Below are positions 46,743-55,231 of a stretch of DNA of 64,000 bases, piece by piece. The notes below the pieces were generated by a model. It saw only the letters and a program-made list of their open reading frames with translations. It ran no database searches and was not told the DNA's origin. This DNA comes from Haliea sp. E1-2-M8 (GTDB lineage: Bacteria > Pseudomonadota > Gammaproteobacteria > Pseudomonadales > Halieaceae). Each line of letters starts with the position of its first letter. Position 1 is the first letter of the stretch. A program made the translations under genes and the position numbers. The stretch is from NCBI RefSeq assembly GCF_030649675.1, contig NZ_JAUTDR010000006.1:62001-126000 (forward strand). The letters run 5' to 3'.

Positions 46743-48920
46743 TCAGCAGCCGTACTTGGCTTTTGCCTCCCGCCGCCGGGCGTGCAGCACCGGCTCGGTG
46801 TAGCCGCTGGGCTGTTCGCGGCCTTTCAGTACCAGGTCCAGTGCTGCCTGGAAAGCCACGCTGTCGCTGAAGTTTGGCGCCATGTTGCGGTAGGCCGGGT
46901 CGCCGGCATTCTGCTGGTCCACCACCGCCGCCATCCGCTGCAGAGTTTCCAGCACCTGCGTTTCGCTGCACACGCCGTGATGCAGCCAGTTGGCGATGTG
47001 CTGGCTGGAGATGCGCAGGGTGGCGCGGTCTTCCATCAGGCCGACGTCGTTGATGTCCGGCACCTTGGAGCAGCCCACGCCCTGCTCGACCCAGCGCACC
47101 ACGTAGCCGAGGATGCCCTGGGCGTTGTTGTCCAGTTCGCGCTGGATGTCCCCGGCGCTCAGGCCCGTGGCACCTTTTAGGGGAATATCAAGGATGTCGT
47201 CCAGCGACGCCCGCGGCCGCGATTTCAATTCGTCCTGCCGCGCCGCCACGCTGATCTCGTGGTAGTGGGTCGCGTGCAGCGTGGCCGCGGTGGGTGAGGG
47301 TACCCAGGCGGTGCTGGCGCCCGCGCGCGGGTGGCCGCTCTTGGCAGCGAGCATATCCGCCATCAGGTCCGGCATCGCCCACATGCCCTTGCCGATCTGG
47401 GCCCGGCCCTGCAGACCGCAGGCCAGGCCGATATCGACGTTCCAGTCTTCGTAGGCGTTGATCCAGGGTTCCTGCTTCATGGCGCCCTTGGGGGTCATGG
47501 CGCCGGCTTCCATGCTGGTGTGGATCTCGTCGCCGGTGCGGTCCAGGAAGCCGGTGTTGATGAACACGACCCGCTCCCGGGCGCGCTCAATGCAGGCCTT
47601 GAGGTTGACCGTGGTGCGCCGTTCCTCGTCCATGATGCCCAGCTTGATGGTGTTGCGGTCCAGCCCCAGGGCGTCCTCGATGCGGTCGAACAGCTCGCAG
47701 GTAAAGCTCACTTCCTCCGGGCCGTGCATTTTCGGCTTCACGATGTAAACGCTGCCGCAGCGCGAGTTGTGCAGTGGTCCGGTGCCGCGCAGGTCGTGCA
47801 GCGCGATCATGCTGGTGAACATGCCGTCCATGATGCCTTCCGGAATCTCGTTACCCTCAGAGTCGACAATGGCGTCGTTGCTCATCAGGTGGCCGACGTT
47901 GCGCACGAACATCAGGCTGCGCCCTGGCAGCACCAGTTCGCCGCCGTCGCTGCCAGTGAACACCCGGTCCGGGTTCAGGCGCCGGGTGAGGGTGTCGCTG
48001 CCCTTGCGGAAGGAGTCCTCAAGGTCGCCGCGCATCAGCCCCAGCCAGTTGCGATAGACCACTACCTTGTCGGCGGCGTCCACCGCAGCGATGGAGTCCT
48101 CGCAGTCCTGGATCGTGGTCAGGGCCGCCTCCAGCACCACGTCCTTGACCCCGGCGGCGTCGGTGGCGCCGATGTCGCTGGTGGGGTCGATCTGGATCTC
48201 GACATGCAGGCCATTGTGGCGCAGGAGAACACTGGTGGGGGCGTGGGGTTCGCCGAGGTAGCCGCGGAACTGCTCCGGCTCCGCCAGGGCGCTAATCTGG
48301 CCCCCCTCCAGCACCACCTGCAGTTTGCCGTTGACCACGGTGTAGGACTGCGCCTGGCTGTGGTCGCCGCTGGAGAGCGGGCAGTGGCGGTTGAGGAAGT
48401 CCCGGGCCCAGGCGATTACCTTGGCGCCGCGCACGGGGTTGTAGCCGCCGGCGCGCTCGGCGCCGCCGGCCTCGGGGATCACATCGGTGCCGTAGAGCGC
48501 ATCGTAGAGGCTGCCCCAGCGCGAGTTCGCGGCATTGAGCGCGTAGCGGGCGTTCATCACCGGTACTACCAGCTGGGGGCCGGCGAGGGTGGCTATTTCC
48601 TCATCCACGTTTTCGGTGCTGATGCTGAAATCGGCCGGCTCCGGCAAGAGGTAGTCGATCTCCTGCAAGAAAGCCTTGTAGGCGTCGCGGTCGTAGCCCG
48701 GGCCGGGGCTGGCGCGGTGCCAGGCGTCTATCTGTGCCTGGATGGCGTCGCGCTTCGCCAGCAGTTCGCGATTGCGCGGGGCGAGGTCGTGCACGATGGC
48801 ATCCAGGCCAGCCCAGAATTGTGCCGCCGACACGCCGGTGCCCGGGGCGATCTTTTTTTCCAGCAGGGTGTGCAATTCGGCGGCGATCTGCAGGCCACCT
48901 TCGGTGATGCGCTCGGTCAT
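46743..48920 (-). CDS. glcB: Malate synthase G
   Basis: A 725-residue single-chain malate synthase, the usual length for the G isoform. Typical segments are the [16 protein letters not shown] insert, [27 protein letters not shown]-type [71 protein letters not shown] and [22 protein letters not shown]. It condenses glyoxylate with acetyl-CoA, supporting growth on C2 compounds, fatty acids or glycolate. The ATG at 48920 with GAGGA upstream is preferred over one at 48938. Isocitrate lyase is not in the window. Confidence 0.97.
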   Translation of the reverse strand: MTERITEGGLQIAAELHTLLEKKIAPGTGVSAAQFWAGLDAIVHDLAPRNRELLAKRDAIQAQIDAWHRASPGPGYDRDAYKAFLQEIDYLLPEPADFSISTENVDEEIATLAGPQLVVPVMNARYALNAANSRWGSLYDALYGTDVIPEAGGAERAGGYNPVRGAKVIAWARDFLNRHCPLSSGDHSQAQSYTVVNGKLQVVLEGGQISALAEPEQFRGYLGEPHAPTSVLLRHNGLHVEIQIDPTSDIGATDAAGVKDVVLEAALTTIQDCEDSIAAVDAADKVVVYRNWLGLMRGDLEDSFRKGSDTLTRRLNPDRVFTGSDGGELVLPGRSLMFVRNVGHLMSNDAIVDSEGNEIPEGIMDGMFTSMIALHDLRGTGPLHNSRCGSVYIVKPKMHGPEEVSFTCELFDRIEDALGLDRNTIKLGIMDEERRTTVNLKACIERARERVVFINTGFLDRTGDEIHTSMEAGAMTPKGAMKQEPWINAYEDWNVDIGLACGLQGRAQIGKGMWAMPDLMADMLAAKSGHPRAGASTAWVPSPTAATLHATHYHEISVAARQDELKSRPRASLDDILDIPLKGATGLSAGDIQRELDNNAQGILGYVVRWVEQGVGCSKVPDINDVGLMEDRATLRISSQHIANWLHHGVCSETQVLETLQRMAAVVDQQNAGDPAYRNMAPNFSDSVAFQAALDLVLKGREQPSGYTEPVLHARRREAKAKYGC

Positions 48921-49021
48921 GGTCGATCCTCGGGCCAAAACAGGTAGTCTAGGCGCTCATATCCAGATTTAGCCAATTTATCGTTTCTATCGCGGCCATT
49001 CTTAAGCTAAATGCCATCCAA

Positions 49022-49984
49022 TCACGGTAGGGGCGGCTGGTTATCCAGTTCCCGCGCAGTATCTGCGATCAGCTTGCGCAGCCAGCGGTTGGCGGGGTTG
49101 TGCTGCAGCAGCGGGCTCCAGGCCATTTTCAGCTGCAGGGGCGGGATCGCCAGGGGCGGCTCCCGCAGCACCACCCGCGGGTTGTTGCGCTTGAGCAGGG
49201 CCGCCCGGGTGGGCAGGGTGACGATCAGGTCGTTCTGTTCCGCCAGGGTCATCGCCGCCTGGTAGTGGCGGGTGAATACGCGGATCTGGCGCTTCTTGCC
49301 GATCTTGGCGAGCGCCGCGTCCACCCAGCCCAGGCGCTGGACGTCGTCCGGGTCCACGCCGACGCCGATACCCATGCCGGTCTTGCTCACCCAGATATGC
49401 TTGGCTTGCAGGTAGTTTTCCAGGGTGAAATCCTCCAGCACCGGGTTCTCCGGGCTCAGCAGGCAGGAGAAGCTGTCGTTCCAGAGGTGGATCTGGTGGA
49501 AGGATTGGGGCATGGAGTCGAAGCGGTTGATCACCATGTCCACCTTGCCGCGCTCGACGTCCAGAAAGCTGACATCGGAGGGGGTCATGATGTCCAGGGT
49601 CAGGCCCGGGGCCAACACGCGCAGCTTGCCCAACACCGCCGGCAGCAGGGTGGACTCGGCGTAGTCGCTGGCCATGATGCGGAACACCCGCGACGCCAGT
49701 TCGGGCTCGAAGGCGGTGCGCGGCTGCACGGCGTGCTCGATATTCATCAGCACGTCCCGCACCAGCGGTTCCAACTCCAGGGCGCGCTCGGTGGGGGTCA
49801 TGCCGTCAGAGGTGCGTACCAGCAGGGGGTCGTCGAACAGGGTCCGCAGCCGGCGCAGGCCGTTGCTCATGGCGGGCTGGGACAAATTCAGTTGCTGCGC
49901 AGCCTGGGTGACGTTGCGTTCCCGCAGCAGGGCGTCGAGGTAGACCAGCAGGTTGAGGTCGATACGGTTCAGTTGCACGGGCAA
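49022..49984 (-). CDS. LysR family transcriptional regulator
   Basis: A 320-residue LysR protein: winged HTH (IDLNLLVYLDALLRERNVTQAAQQLNLSQPAMSNGLRRLR) with the NodD/NahR-like pattern FDDPLLVRTSDGMTPTERALEL, and a type 2 periplasmic-binding-like effector domain. It lies 101 nt upstream of glcB on the same strand, so control of malate synthase is possible but not shown. The effector is unknown. Confidence 0.9.
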   Translation of the reverse strand: MPVQLNRIDLNLLVYLDALLRERNVTQAAQQLNLSQPAMSNGLRRLRTLFDDPLLVRTSDGMTPTERALELEPLVRDVLMNIEHAVQPRTAFEPELASRVFRIMASDYAESTLLPAVLGKLRVLAPGLTLDIMTPSDVSFLDVERGKVDMVINRFDSMPQSFHQIHLWNDSFSCLLSPENPVLEDFTLENYLQAKHIWVSKTGMGIGVGVDPDDVQRLGWVDAALAKIGKKRQIRVFTRHYQAAMTLAEQNDLIVTLPTRAALLKRNNPRVVLREPPLAIPPLQLKMAWSPLLQHNPANRWLRKLIADTARELDNQPPLP

Positions 49985-50291
49985 AGCCTATTCACTGGGT
50001 AAATGGCGAGGATGAAGGTAATAGATTGGGCAAATTATACGCGGGTGGCTAAGATTGTGAAGTCAAGCATGACGCCCCGTGGCCCCTGCCAGATTATGGG
50101 GCTTGTGGAGCTTGTGGGGATGGTGGGGATGGTGGGGATTGTAGGAGCTCGCTCTGCGAGCGATCGCCCACAGAGTGGGCTCCTACAAGAAGGGGTCCCA
50201 CAGGCTGGTCTCCCACGGCCGTTATATTGTTCCGCAGCCGTTATAATGTGCCGACGCAATCAGCAGCTGAATTAAAAGGAAACTCCCGGCT
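49985..50291. other. Intergenic region with short tandem repeat and REPIN
   Basis: A 307-bp gap between the LysR gene and the acyl-CoA dehydrogenase gene. It holds five 9-bp units (GCTTGTGGA to GATTGTAGG) at 50101-50145 that run into REPIN site D. I see no convincing gene; a small open frame across it is made of repeat sequence. Confidence 0.6.
50141..50187. repeat. REPIN-like paired palindrome, site D
   Basis: Arm 1 hairpin GCTCGC-TCT-GCGAGC and arm 2 hairpin GCCCAC-AGA-GTGGGC between GTAGGA and TCCTAC ends. The stems differ from other copies by paired changes that keep base pairing. Confidence 0.82.
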
Positions 50292-52061
50292 ATGACCACC
50301 TATCGCGCCCCAATCGAAGACATGACCTTCCTGATCGAGGACCTGCTGGATGTGGGCGGTACCCTGGGCGCGCTGCCTGCCTTCGCCGAGCTGGGCCTGG
50401 GCCCGGAACTCACCTCCGCGCTGCTGGACGAGGGCGCCAAACTGGCTGGCGGAGTCCTCGCGCCCCTGCGCCGGGTCGGGGACCAGCAGCCCGCGACCTG
50501 TGCCGACGGCGCCGTTACCCTCACCCCAGGCTATGGCGATGCCCTGCAGCAACTGGGCGCGGGCGGCTGGATGGGTATTTCGTCAGACCCGGAATACGGC
50601 GGCCAGGGCCTGCCGGAACTCTACGCCACTGCCGCCTGCGAGATGTGGAACAGCGCCAACCTGGCCTTTGGTCTCGCGCCCATGCTCAGCAGCGGGGCCG
50701 CGCTCGCCATCCACGCTCACGGCACCGGGGAGCAAAAGCAGCTATACCTGCCGAAGATGCATTCGGGGGAATGGGCCGGCACCATGAACCTGACCGAGTC
50801 CGGCGCCGGCTCCGACCTCGGAGTCATGAAAACCCGCGCCGTTCCCGAGGGCGACCACTACCGCATTCATGGCCAGAAGATCTACATCACCTGGGGGGAT
50901 CACGACGCCACCGATAACATCATCCACCTGGTGCTGGCCAAGCTGCCGGATGCGCCCGAGGGCAGCCGCGGCATCTCCCTGTTCCTGGTGCCGAAGTTCC
51001 TGGTCAATGCCGATGGCAGCCTGGGTGAGCGCAATGACGTCTACCCGGTGTCGACCGAACACAAGCTCGGCATCCACGGCAGCCCCACCTGCGTGATGGC
51101 CTTCGGCGACGGCGACGGCGCCATCGGCTACCTGGTCGGGGAGGAGAACCGCGGCCTCGCCTGCATGTTCACCATGATGAACGAGGCTCGATTGAAGGTG
51201 GGCGTACAGGGCCTGGGCGCCGCCGAGGGGGCCTACCAGAAAGCCGTGGCCTACGCCCGCGAACGGGTCCAGGGCGGCGTCGCCATCATCGAGCACCCGG
51301 ATGTGCGGCGCATGCTGTTGACCATGAAGTCCCTGATCGAGGCCATGCGCGCTTTTGTCTATACCGAGGCGGTTACCATGGATCTGGCCCACCGCGGGCC
51401 GGAGGACGACCGCGCGCGGAACCAGTTCCGCATCGACCTGATGATTCCGGTGATCAAGGGCTGGCTGACGGAGGTAGGTCAGGAGCTGACTTCCCTGGGG
51501 GTGCAGGTTCACGGCGGCATGGGCTACATCGAGGAGACCGGCGCGGCGCAGTATCTGCGGGATGTGCGCATCACTTCGATTTACGAGGGCACCAACGGCA
51601 TCCAGGCGGCGGACCTGGTCAGCCGCAAGCTGGGCCGGGATCAGGGCGGGGCCATGCACGATGCGCTGGCACAGGTGGCCAATGCCGTCGCAGCGCTGAA
51701 GCAGCATGAGGCGGGTGATCTGCAGCAGATCGGTGCCGCACTGGAGCGGGCCCTGGCAGATACAGAGGAGGCTACCGGACAGGTGCTGGAAGCGCTGGCG
51801 GCAGATCCCGCCGTGGCCCTTGGCGGTTCTTTTGATTACCTGATGCAGTGCGGCTACCTGTTCGGTGGCTGGCACCTGGCGCGCTCGGCGCTGCTGGCCA
51901 GTGACCGTCTGGCGGCGGGCGAGGACAACGACTTCTATCAGCGCAAGATCGCTACCGCGCGCTTCTACGCCGAACAGATCCTGCCGCGCTGCGCCGCCCA
52001 CGGGGGCGCTATCGCAACCGCCGCGGGCGCCCTGAACAGCTACCCGGTCGACTGGCTGTAG
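50292..52061 (+). CDS. Acyl-CoA dehydrogenase (long DmdC/FadE5-like type)
   Basis: A 589-residue flavoprotein, longer than the usual 380-400-residue ACADs because of an N-terminal extension and a C-terminal helical domain. Core motifs are MNLTESGAGSDLGVMKTRA, KIYITWGDH, NEARLKVGVQGLGAAEGAYQKAVAYARERVQGG, and VHGGMGYIEETGAAQYLRDVRITSIYEGTNGIQAADLV with the catalytic Glu. The family includes 3-methylthiopropionyl-CoA dehydrogenase DmdC and fatty-acyl dehydrogenases; the sequence alone does not separate them, and no other dmd gene is nearby. Its TAG stop (52059-52061) lies within a palindromic repeat. Confidence 0.9.
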   Translation: MTTYRAPIEDMTFLIEDLLDVGGTLGALPAFAELGLGPELTSALLDEGAKLAGGVLAPLRRVGDQQPATCADGAVTLTPGYGDALQQLGAGGWMGISSDPEYGGQGLPELYATAACEMWNSANLAFGLAPMLSSGAALAIHAHGTGEQKQLYLPKMHSGEWAGTMNLTESGAGSDLGVMKTRAVPEGDHYRIHGQKIYITWGDHDATDNIIHLVLAKLPDAPEGSRGISLFLVPKFLVNADGSLGERNDVYPVSTEHKLGIHGSPTCVMAFGDGDGAIGYLVGEENRGLACMFTMMNEARLKVGVQGLGAAEGAYQKAVAYARERVQGGVAIIEHPDVRRMLLTMKSLIEAMRAFVYTEAVTMDLAHRGPEDDRARNQFRIDLMIPVIKGWLTEVGQELTSLGVQVHGGMGYIEETGAAQYLRDVRITSIYEGTNGIQAADLVSRKLGRDQGGAMHDALAQVANAVAALKQHEAGDLQQIGAALERALADTEEATGQVLEALAADPAVALGGSFDYLMQCGYLFGGWHLARSALLASDRLAAGEDNDFYQRKIATARFYAEQILPRCAAHGGAIATAAGALNSYPVDWL

Positions 52062-52227
52062 GAGCGCACTCTGTGCGCGATACCATCGCCCGCGGAGCGG
52101 GCTCCCACCACCCTGTACGCCCCAGATCGCCGTGGGAGCGCGGTCTCCGCGCGATTTATCGCCCGCGGAGCGGGCTCCCACACGTTCGCGGAGCGGGCTT
52201 CCACACGCCCGCGGAGCGGGCTCCTAC
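52058..52227. repeat. REPIN-like palindromes, site E
   Basis: Two full units start at 52058 (GTAGGAGC) and 52132 (GTGGGAGC), followed by two extra right-arm copies (GCGGAGCGGGC) near 52190 and 52210. The cluster fills the gap between the acyl-CoA dehydrogenase gene and rraA. The first unit contributes the upstream stop codon. Confidence 0.86.
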
Positions 52228-52253
52228 CCGCAAAACCTCTTGGGAGACCGGTG

Positions 52254-52733
52254 ATGACGGAAATTTCCACACCCGATCTGACCGATGCCGCGGCGGACGT
52301 CGCGGTCATCGAATTGCAGTTCCGCAATTTCGGCGCCCACCCCCGATTCGCCGGGCGCCTGGTCACCATCAAATGTCATGAGGACAATTCGCTGGTCAAG
52401 CAGTGCGTGAGCGAGCCCGGCGAAGGCAGGGTGATTGTGGTCGACGGCGGTGGTTCCCTGCGCCGTGCCCTGTTGGGCGACATGCTGGCGGAGGAGGCCG
52501 CGCGCAATGGCTGGGCCGGGCTGGTGATCAACGGCGCGGTGCGGGATGTGGATGAGATTGCCGCGACCGCCCTGGGCGTCAAGGCCCTGGGCGCGACACC
52601 GCTGAAGACCGACAAGCGCGGTGAAGGCCAGCGCGACATCGTGTTGCAGATCGGTGGTGCCCGGGTTACCCCGGGGGATTACCTCTACGCCGATAACAAT
52701 GGGGTGATTGTCAGTACCCGCGCGCTGCTGTAA
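52254..52733 (+). CDS. rraA: RraA family protein (RNase E activity regulator / HMG aldolase type)
   Basis: A 159-residue protein with the RraA fold: [58 protein letters not shown] and [16 protein letters not shown]. The R-D pair in GAVRDVDE is shared by the class II HMG/CHA aldolases and by RraA. In E. coli RraA inhibits RNase E; other homologues are aldolases, so the cellular role here is open. The start is ATG at 52254 (GTG at 52251 is possible). It abuts nadC tail to tail. Confidence 0.9.
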   Translation: MTEISTPDLTDAAADVAVIELQFRNFGAHPRFAGRLVTIKCHEDNSLVKQCVSEPGEGRVIVVDGGGSLRRALLGDMLAEEAARNGWAGLVINGAVRDVDEIAATALGVKALGATPLKTDKRGEGQRDIVLQIGGARVTPGDYLYADNNGVIVSTRALL

Positions 52734-53570
52734 TCAGTCCAGCAGGCGCAGGGACAGGTCCAGCGCCTTGCAGTCCTTGGTCAGAGCCCCGATCGAGATA
52801 TAGTCCACACCGGTTTCTGCGACGTCCCGCAAGTTGTCGCTGGTGATGTTTCCGGAGGCTTCCAGTTCCAGCCGTCCGGCGACCAGCGCCACCGCCTGGC
52901 GCATGTCCTGCAGGCTGAAGTTGTCCAGCATTACCCGGTCGGCGCCGGCGGACACCGCCAGCTGCAGTTCCTCCAGGGTTTCCACCTCGACTTCAACCGG
53001 TTTGCCCGGCGCCCGGGCCCTCGCCTGGCTGACCGCGGCGGCAATCCCGCCACAGGCGCTGATGTGATTTTCCTTGATCAGGAAGGCGTCATACAGACCC
53101 ATGCGGTGATTGTGGCAGCCACCACAGCGCACCGCATATTTCTGCGCCTTGCGCAGGCCGGGGATGGTCTTGCGCGTATCCAGCAGACGCACGCCGGTGC
53201 CCGCCACCATGGCGGCGTAGTGGCCGCAGCGGGTCGCGGTGCCGGACAGCAGTTGCAGGAAATTTAGGGCCGCGCGCTCGGCGGTGAGCAGGGAGCGGGC
53301 GGGGCCGTGGGCGGTGAACAGGGTGCTGTCGGCCTGGATCTGGGCTCCGTCCTCGGCGCACCAGTCCAGCGTTACGCCCGGGTCCACCTGCTGAAAAACC
53401 GCGTCCACCCAGGCGCGGCCGCAGAGGATGCCGTCCTCGCGAGTGATCACCCGGGCGCTGGCGCGGGCAGCTGCCGGAATCAGGGCGGCGGTGATGTCGC
53501 CAGTGCCGATATCCTCCGCCAGCGCGGCGCGCACATTGTCCTGGATATCGGTGTCGGTGAGCGCGGGCAT
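52734..53570 (-). CDS. nadC: Nicotinate-nucleotide pyrophosphorylase (quinolinate phosphoribosyltransferase)
   Basis: A 278-residue enzyme: [77 protein letters not shown] (active-site region), [25 protein letters not shown] and [30 protein letters not shown]. It makes nicotinate mononucleotide from quinolinate and PRPP in de novo NAD synthesis. Divergent from ampD, as in E. coli and Pseudomonas. Confidence 0.97.
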   Translation of the reverse strand: MPALTDTDIQDNVRAALAEDIGTGDITAALIPAAARASARVITREDGILCGRAWVDAVFQQVDPGVTLDWCAEDGAQIQADSTLFTAHGPARSLLTAERAALNFLQLLSGTATRCGHYAAMVAGTGVRLLDTRKTIPGLRKAQKYAVRCGGCHNHRMGLYDAFLIKENHISACGGIAAAVSQARARAPGKPVEVEVETLEELQLAVSAGADRVMLDNFSLQDMRQAVALVAGRLELEASGNITSDNLRDVAETGVDYISIGALTKDCKALDLSLRLLD

Positions 53571-53691
53571 GGCAAAGAATGTCCTGATGGTTGTGGTCAG
53601 TGTGCGGAGTGAGGATTGTAGCAGCAGTCACCGCCCGCGTTGAGCCCCCGGCGGTGCTCGTCTATGATGGCCCGAAAACGGCGGGCAGGGC

Positions 53692-54270
53692 ATGCACTAC
53701 ACACCGGACTACACACTGGATAAAGGCTGGGTACAACAGGCGCGGCGCGTGGCGTCGCCCAACTTCGGGCCGCGGCCCGCGGGCGCCGTACCGGCGCTGA
53801 TCGTGATCCACAATATCTCCCTGCCGCCGGGCTGTTTTGGTGGCGACGAGGTAGAACGGCTGTTCTGCAACTGCCTGGACTGGAGCGCCCACCCCTATTT
53901 CGAGGAGATCCGGGGCCTGCAGGTGTCGGCGCACTTCCTGCTGCGGCGCTGCGGCGAACTGGTGCAGTTCGTGGCGGTGGATGATCGCGCCTGGCATGCG
54001 GGCCTGTCCTGCTGGCGGGGGCGTGACAACTGCAATGATTTCAGTATCGGCATTGAGCTGGAGGGCAGCGACGAGTTGCCTTACGCGGATGCACAGTACC
54101 GGACCCTGGCGGCGCTGACCCGGGCCCTGTTCGCACACTACCCCGCACTCGGCCCGGAACACCTGGTGGGGCATGCGGACATCGCCCCGGGTCGCAAGAG
54201 TGACCCCGGCCCAGCATTTGACTGGCGGCGCTATCGCGCCAGCCTGGCAGCCGCAGGAGAGCACGCATGA
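53692..54270 (+). CDS. ampD: 1,6-anhydro-N-acetylmuramyl-L-alanine amidase AmpD
   Basis: A 192-residue amidase_2-fold zinc enzyme. The zinc ligands of AmpD correspond to H40 (LIVIHNIS), H161 (VGHADIAPGRKSDPG) and D171, with VSAHFLLRRCGELVQFV and GIELEG around the active site. It cleaves the stem peptide from anhydro-muropeptides in cytoplasmic wall recycling, which in many species also sets ampC induction. It overlaps ampE by 4 nt. Confidence 0.96.
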   Translation: MHYTPDYTLDKGWVQQARRVASPNFGPRPAGAVPALIVIHNISLPPGCFGGDEVERLFCNCLDWSAHPYFEEIRGLQVSAHFLLRRCGELVQFVAVDDRAWHAGLSCWRGRDNCNDFSIGIELEGSDELPYADAQYRTLAALTRALFAHYPALGPEHLVGHADIAPGRKSDPGPAFDWRRYRASLAAAGEHA

Positions 54271-55109
54271 ATTTTCTGGCATTTGTTATAGCCCTGGCCC
54301 TGCGCCAGTTATGGGGCGCCGAAGTCTGGCTGCACCGGGACCACTGGTGGCAGGACTGGCGGCAGCGCGCCATTGGTCTCGGTTTGCTGCCCTGGGTGCA
54401 GATGGTGCTGACCGTTGGCCTGCCACTGCTGCTGGCGCTGCTGGTGCTGGACCTGCTGCGGCCGGTGCTGTTCGGCCTGCCCTGGATCGTGGCCGCCGCA
54501 CTGGTGCTGTTGTACGCCTTCGGCCGCGGTGACTTTCATGCCCGCATCGCCCGCTACCGTGATTTTTGCGAGCGGGACAACAGCGAGGGGGCCTGGCTTT
54601 ATTTGCGTGAGGAGCTGCACGCGGGCGACCCGCAGGAGGTCGACCCCGGCCTGGAGCCCGAGCAACTGCACGACCAACTGCAGGCCAGCCTCTACTATGA
54701 CGACTTCCAGCGCTGGTTCGCGGTGGTGTTCTGGTTTGTGCTGCTGGGGCCGGTAGCGGCCCTGGGCTATCGCCTGCTGCAACTGTACCGCGAAGCGGAG
54801 GGGGGCGAGGGGCCGGCGGTGATAGTACTGTTCCTGCTGGACTGGGTGCCCCTGCGCCTGCTGCTGGTCACCTTTACTCTGGCGGGGGATTTTGTCCGCA
54901 GCCGCGATGAACTGGTCGCGGCGCTGGTCGATCCCTGGGCCGATAGCCAGGGCCTGTTGCTGGCGGTGGGCAGTGCGGCGGCCGGTGCTGGCCCCGAGAC
55001 TTCTGCCTCCCGCCAGGCGGCGGCGGAAGTGACTGCGCTGGCCGGCCTGATGACCCGCAGCGGCGTGGTCTGGGTGGTGCTGATCGCGGTGCTGGCGATC
55101 TTCGCGTAG
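54267..55109 (+). CDS. ampE: AmpE-like inner-membrane protein
   Basis: A 280-residue membrane protein of the CobD/CbiB-like AmpE family: about four membrane segments (near 45-80, 150-170, 185-205 and 260-280), conserved YDDFQRWFAVVFWFVLLGPVAALGYRLLQL, and a cytoplasmic FGRGDFHARIARYRDFCERDN stretch. It is linked to AmpD in the beta-lactamase signalling operon; molecular function is not settled. No ampC or ampR is present here. Confidence 0.92.
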   Translation: MNFLAFVIALALRQLWGAEVWLHRDHWWQDWRQRAIGLGLLPWVQMVLTVGLPLLLALLVLDLLRPVLFGLPWIVAAALVLLYAFGRGDFHARIARYRDFCERDNSEGAWLYLREELHAGDPQEVDPGLEPEQLHDQLQASLYYDDFQRWFAVVFWFVLLGPVAALGYRLLQLYREAEGGEGPAVIVLFLLDWVPLRLLLVTFTLAGDFVRSRDELVAALVDPWADSQGLLLAVGSAAAGAGPETSASRQAAAEVTALAGLMTRSGVVWVVLIAVLAIFA

Positions 55110-55231
55110 GCGATGCCGCTGCCTTGCCTCAGCGCGGGCTGACGTCAAATCCGACCAAAACAGGCAAGCAGGGAATAGCCCTGCTAGACTTCGCTAATCG
55201 TAGGGTTGCCCTTAGCAGCACAGGTGTGCCT

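Noticed and set aside
47331-48947. 538-codon open frame opposite glcB
   Set aside because: Antisense shadow of a strongly conserved malate synthase gene.
50003-50275. Small 90-codon protein gene
   Set aside because: Its translation runs through the 9-bp repeats and REPIN site D; no ribosome-binding site or family pattern.
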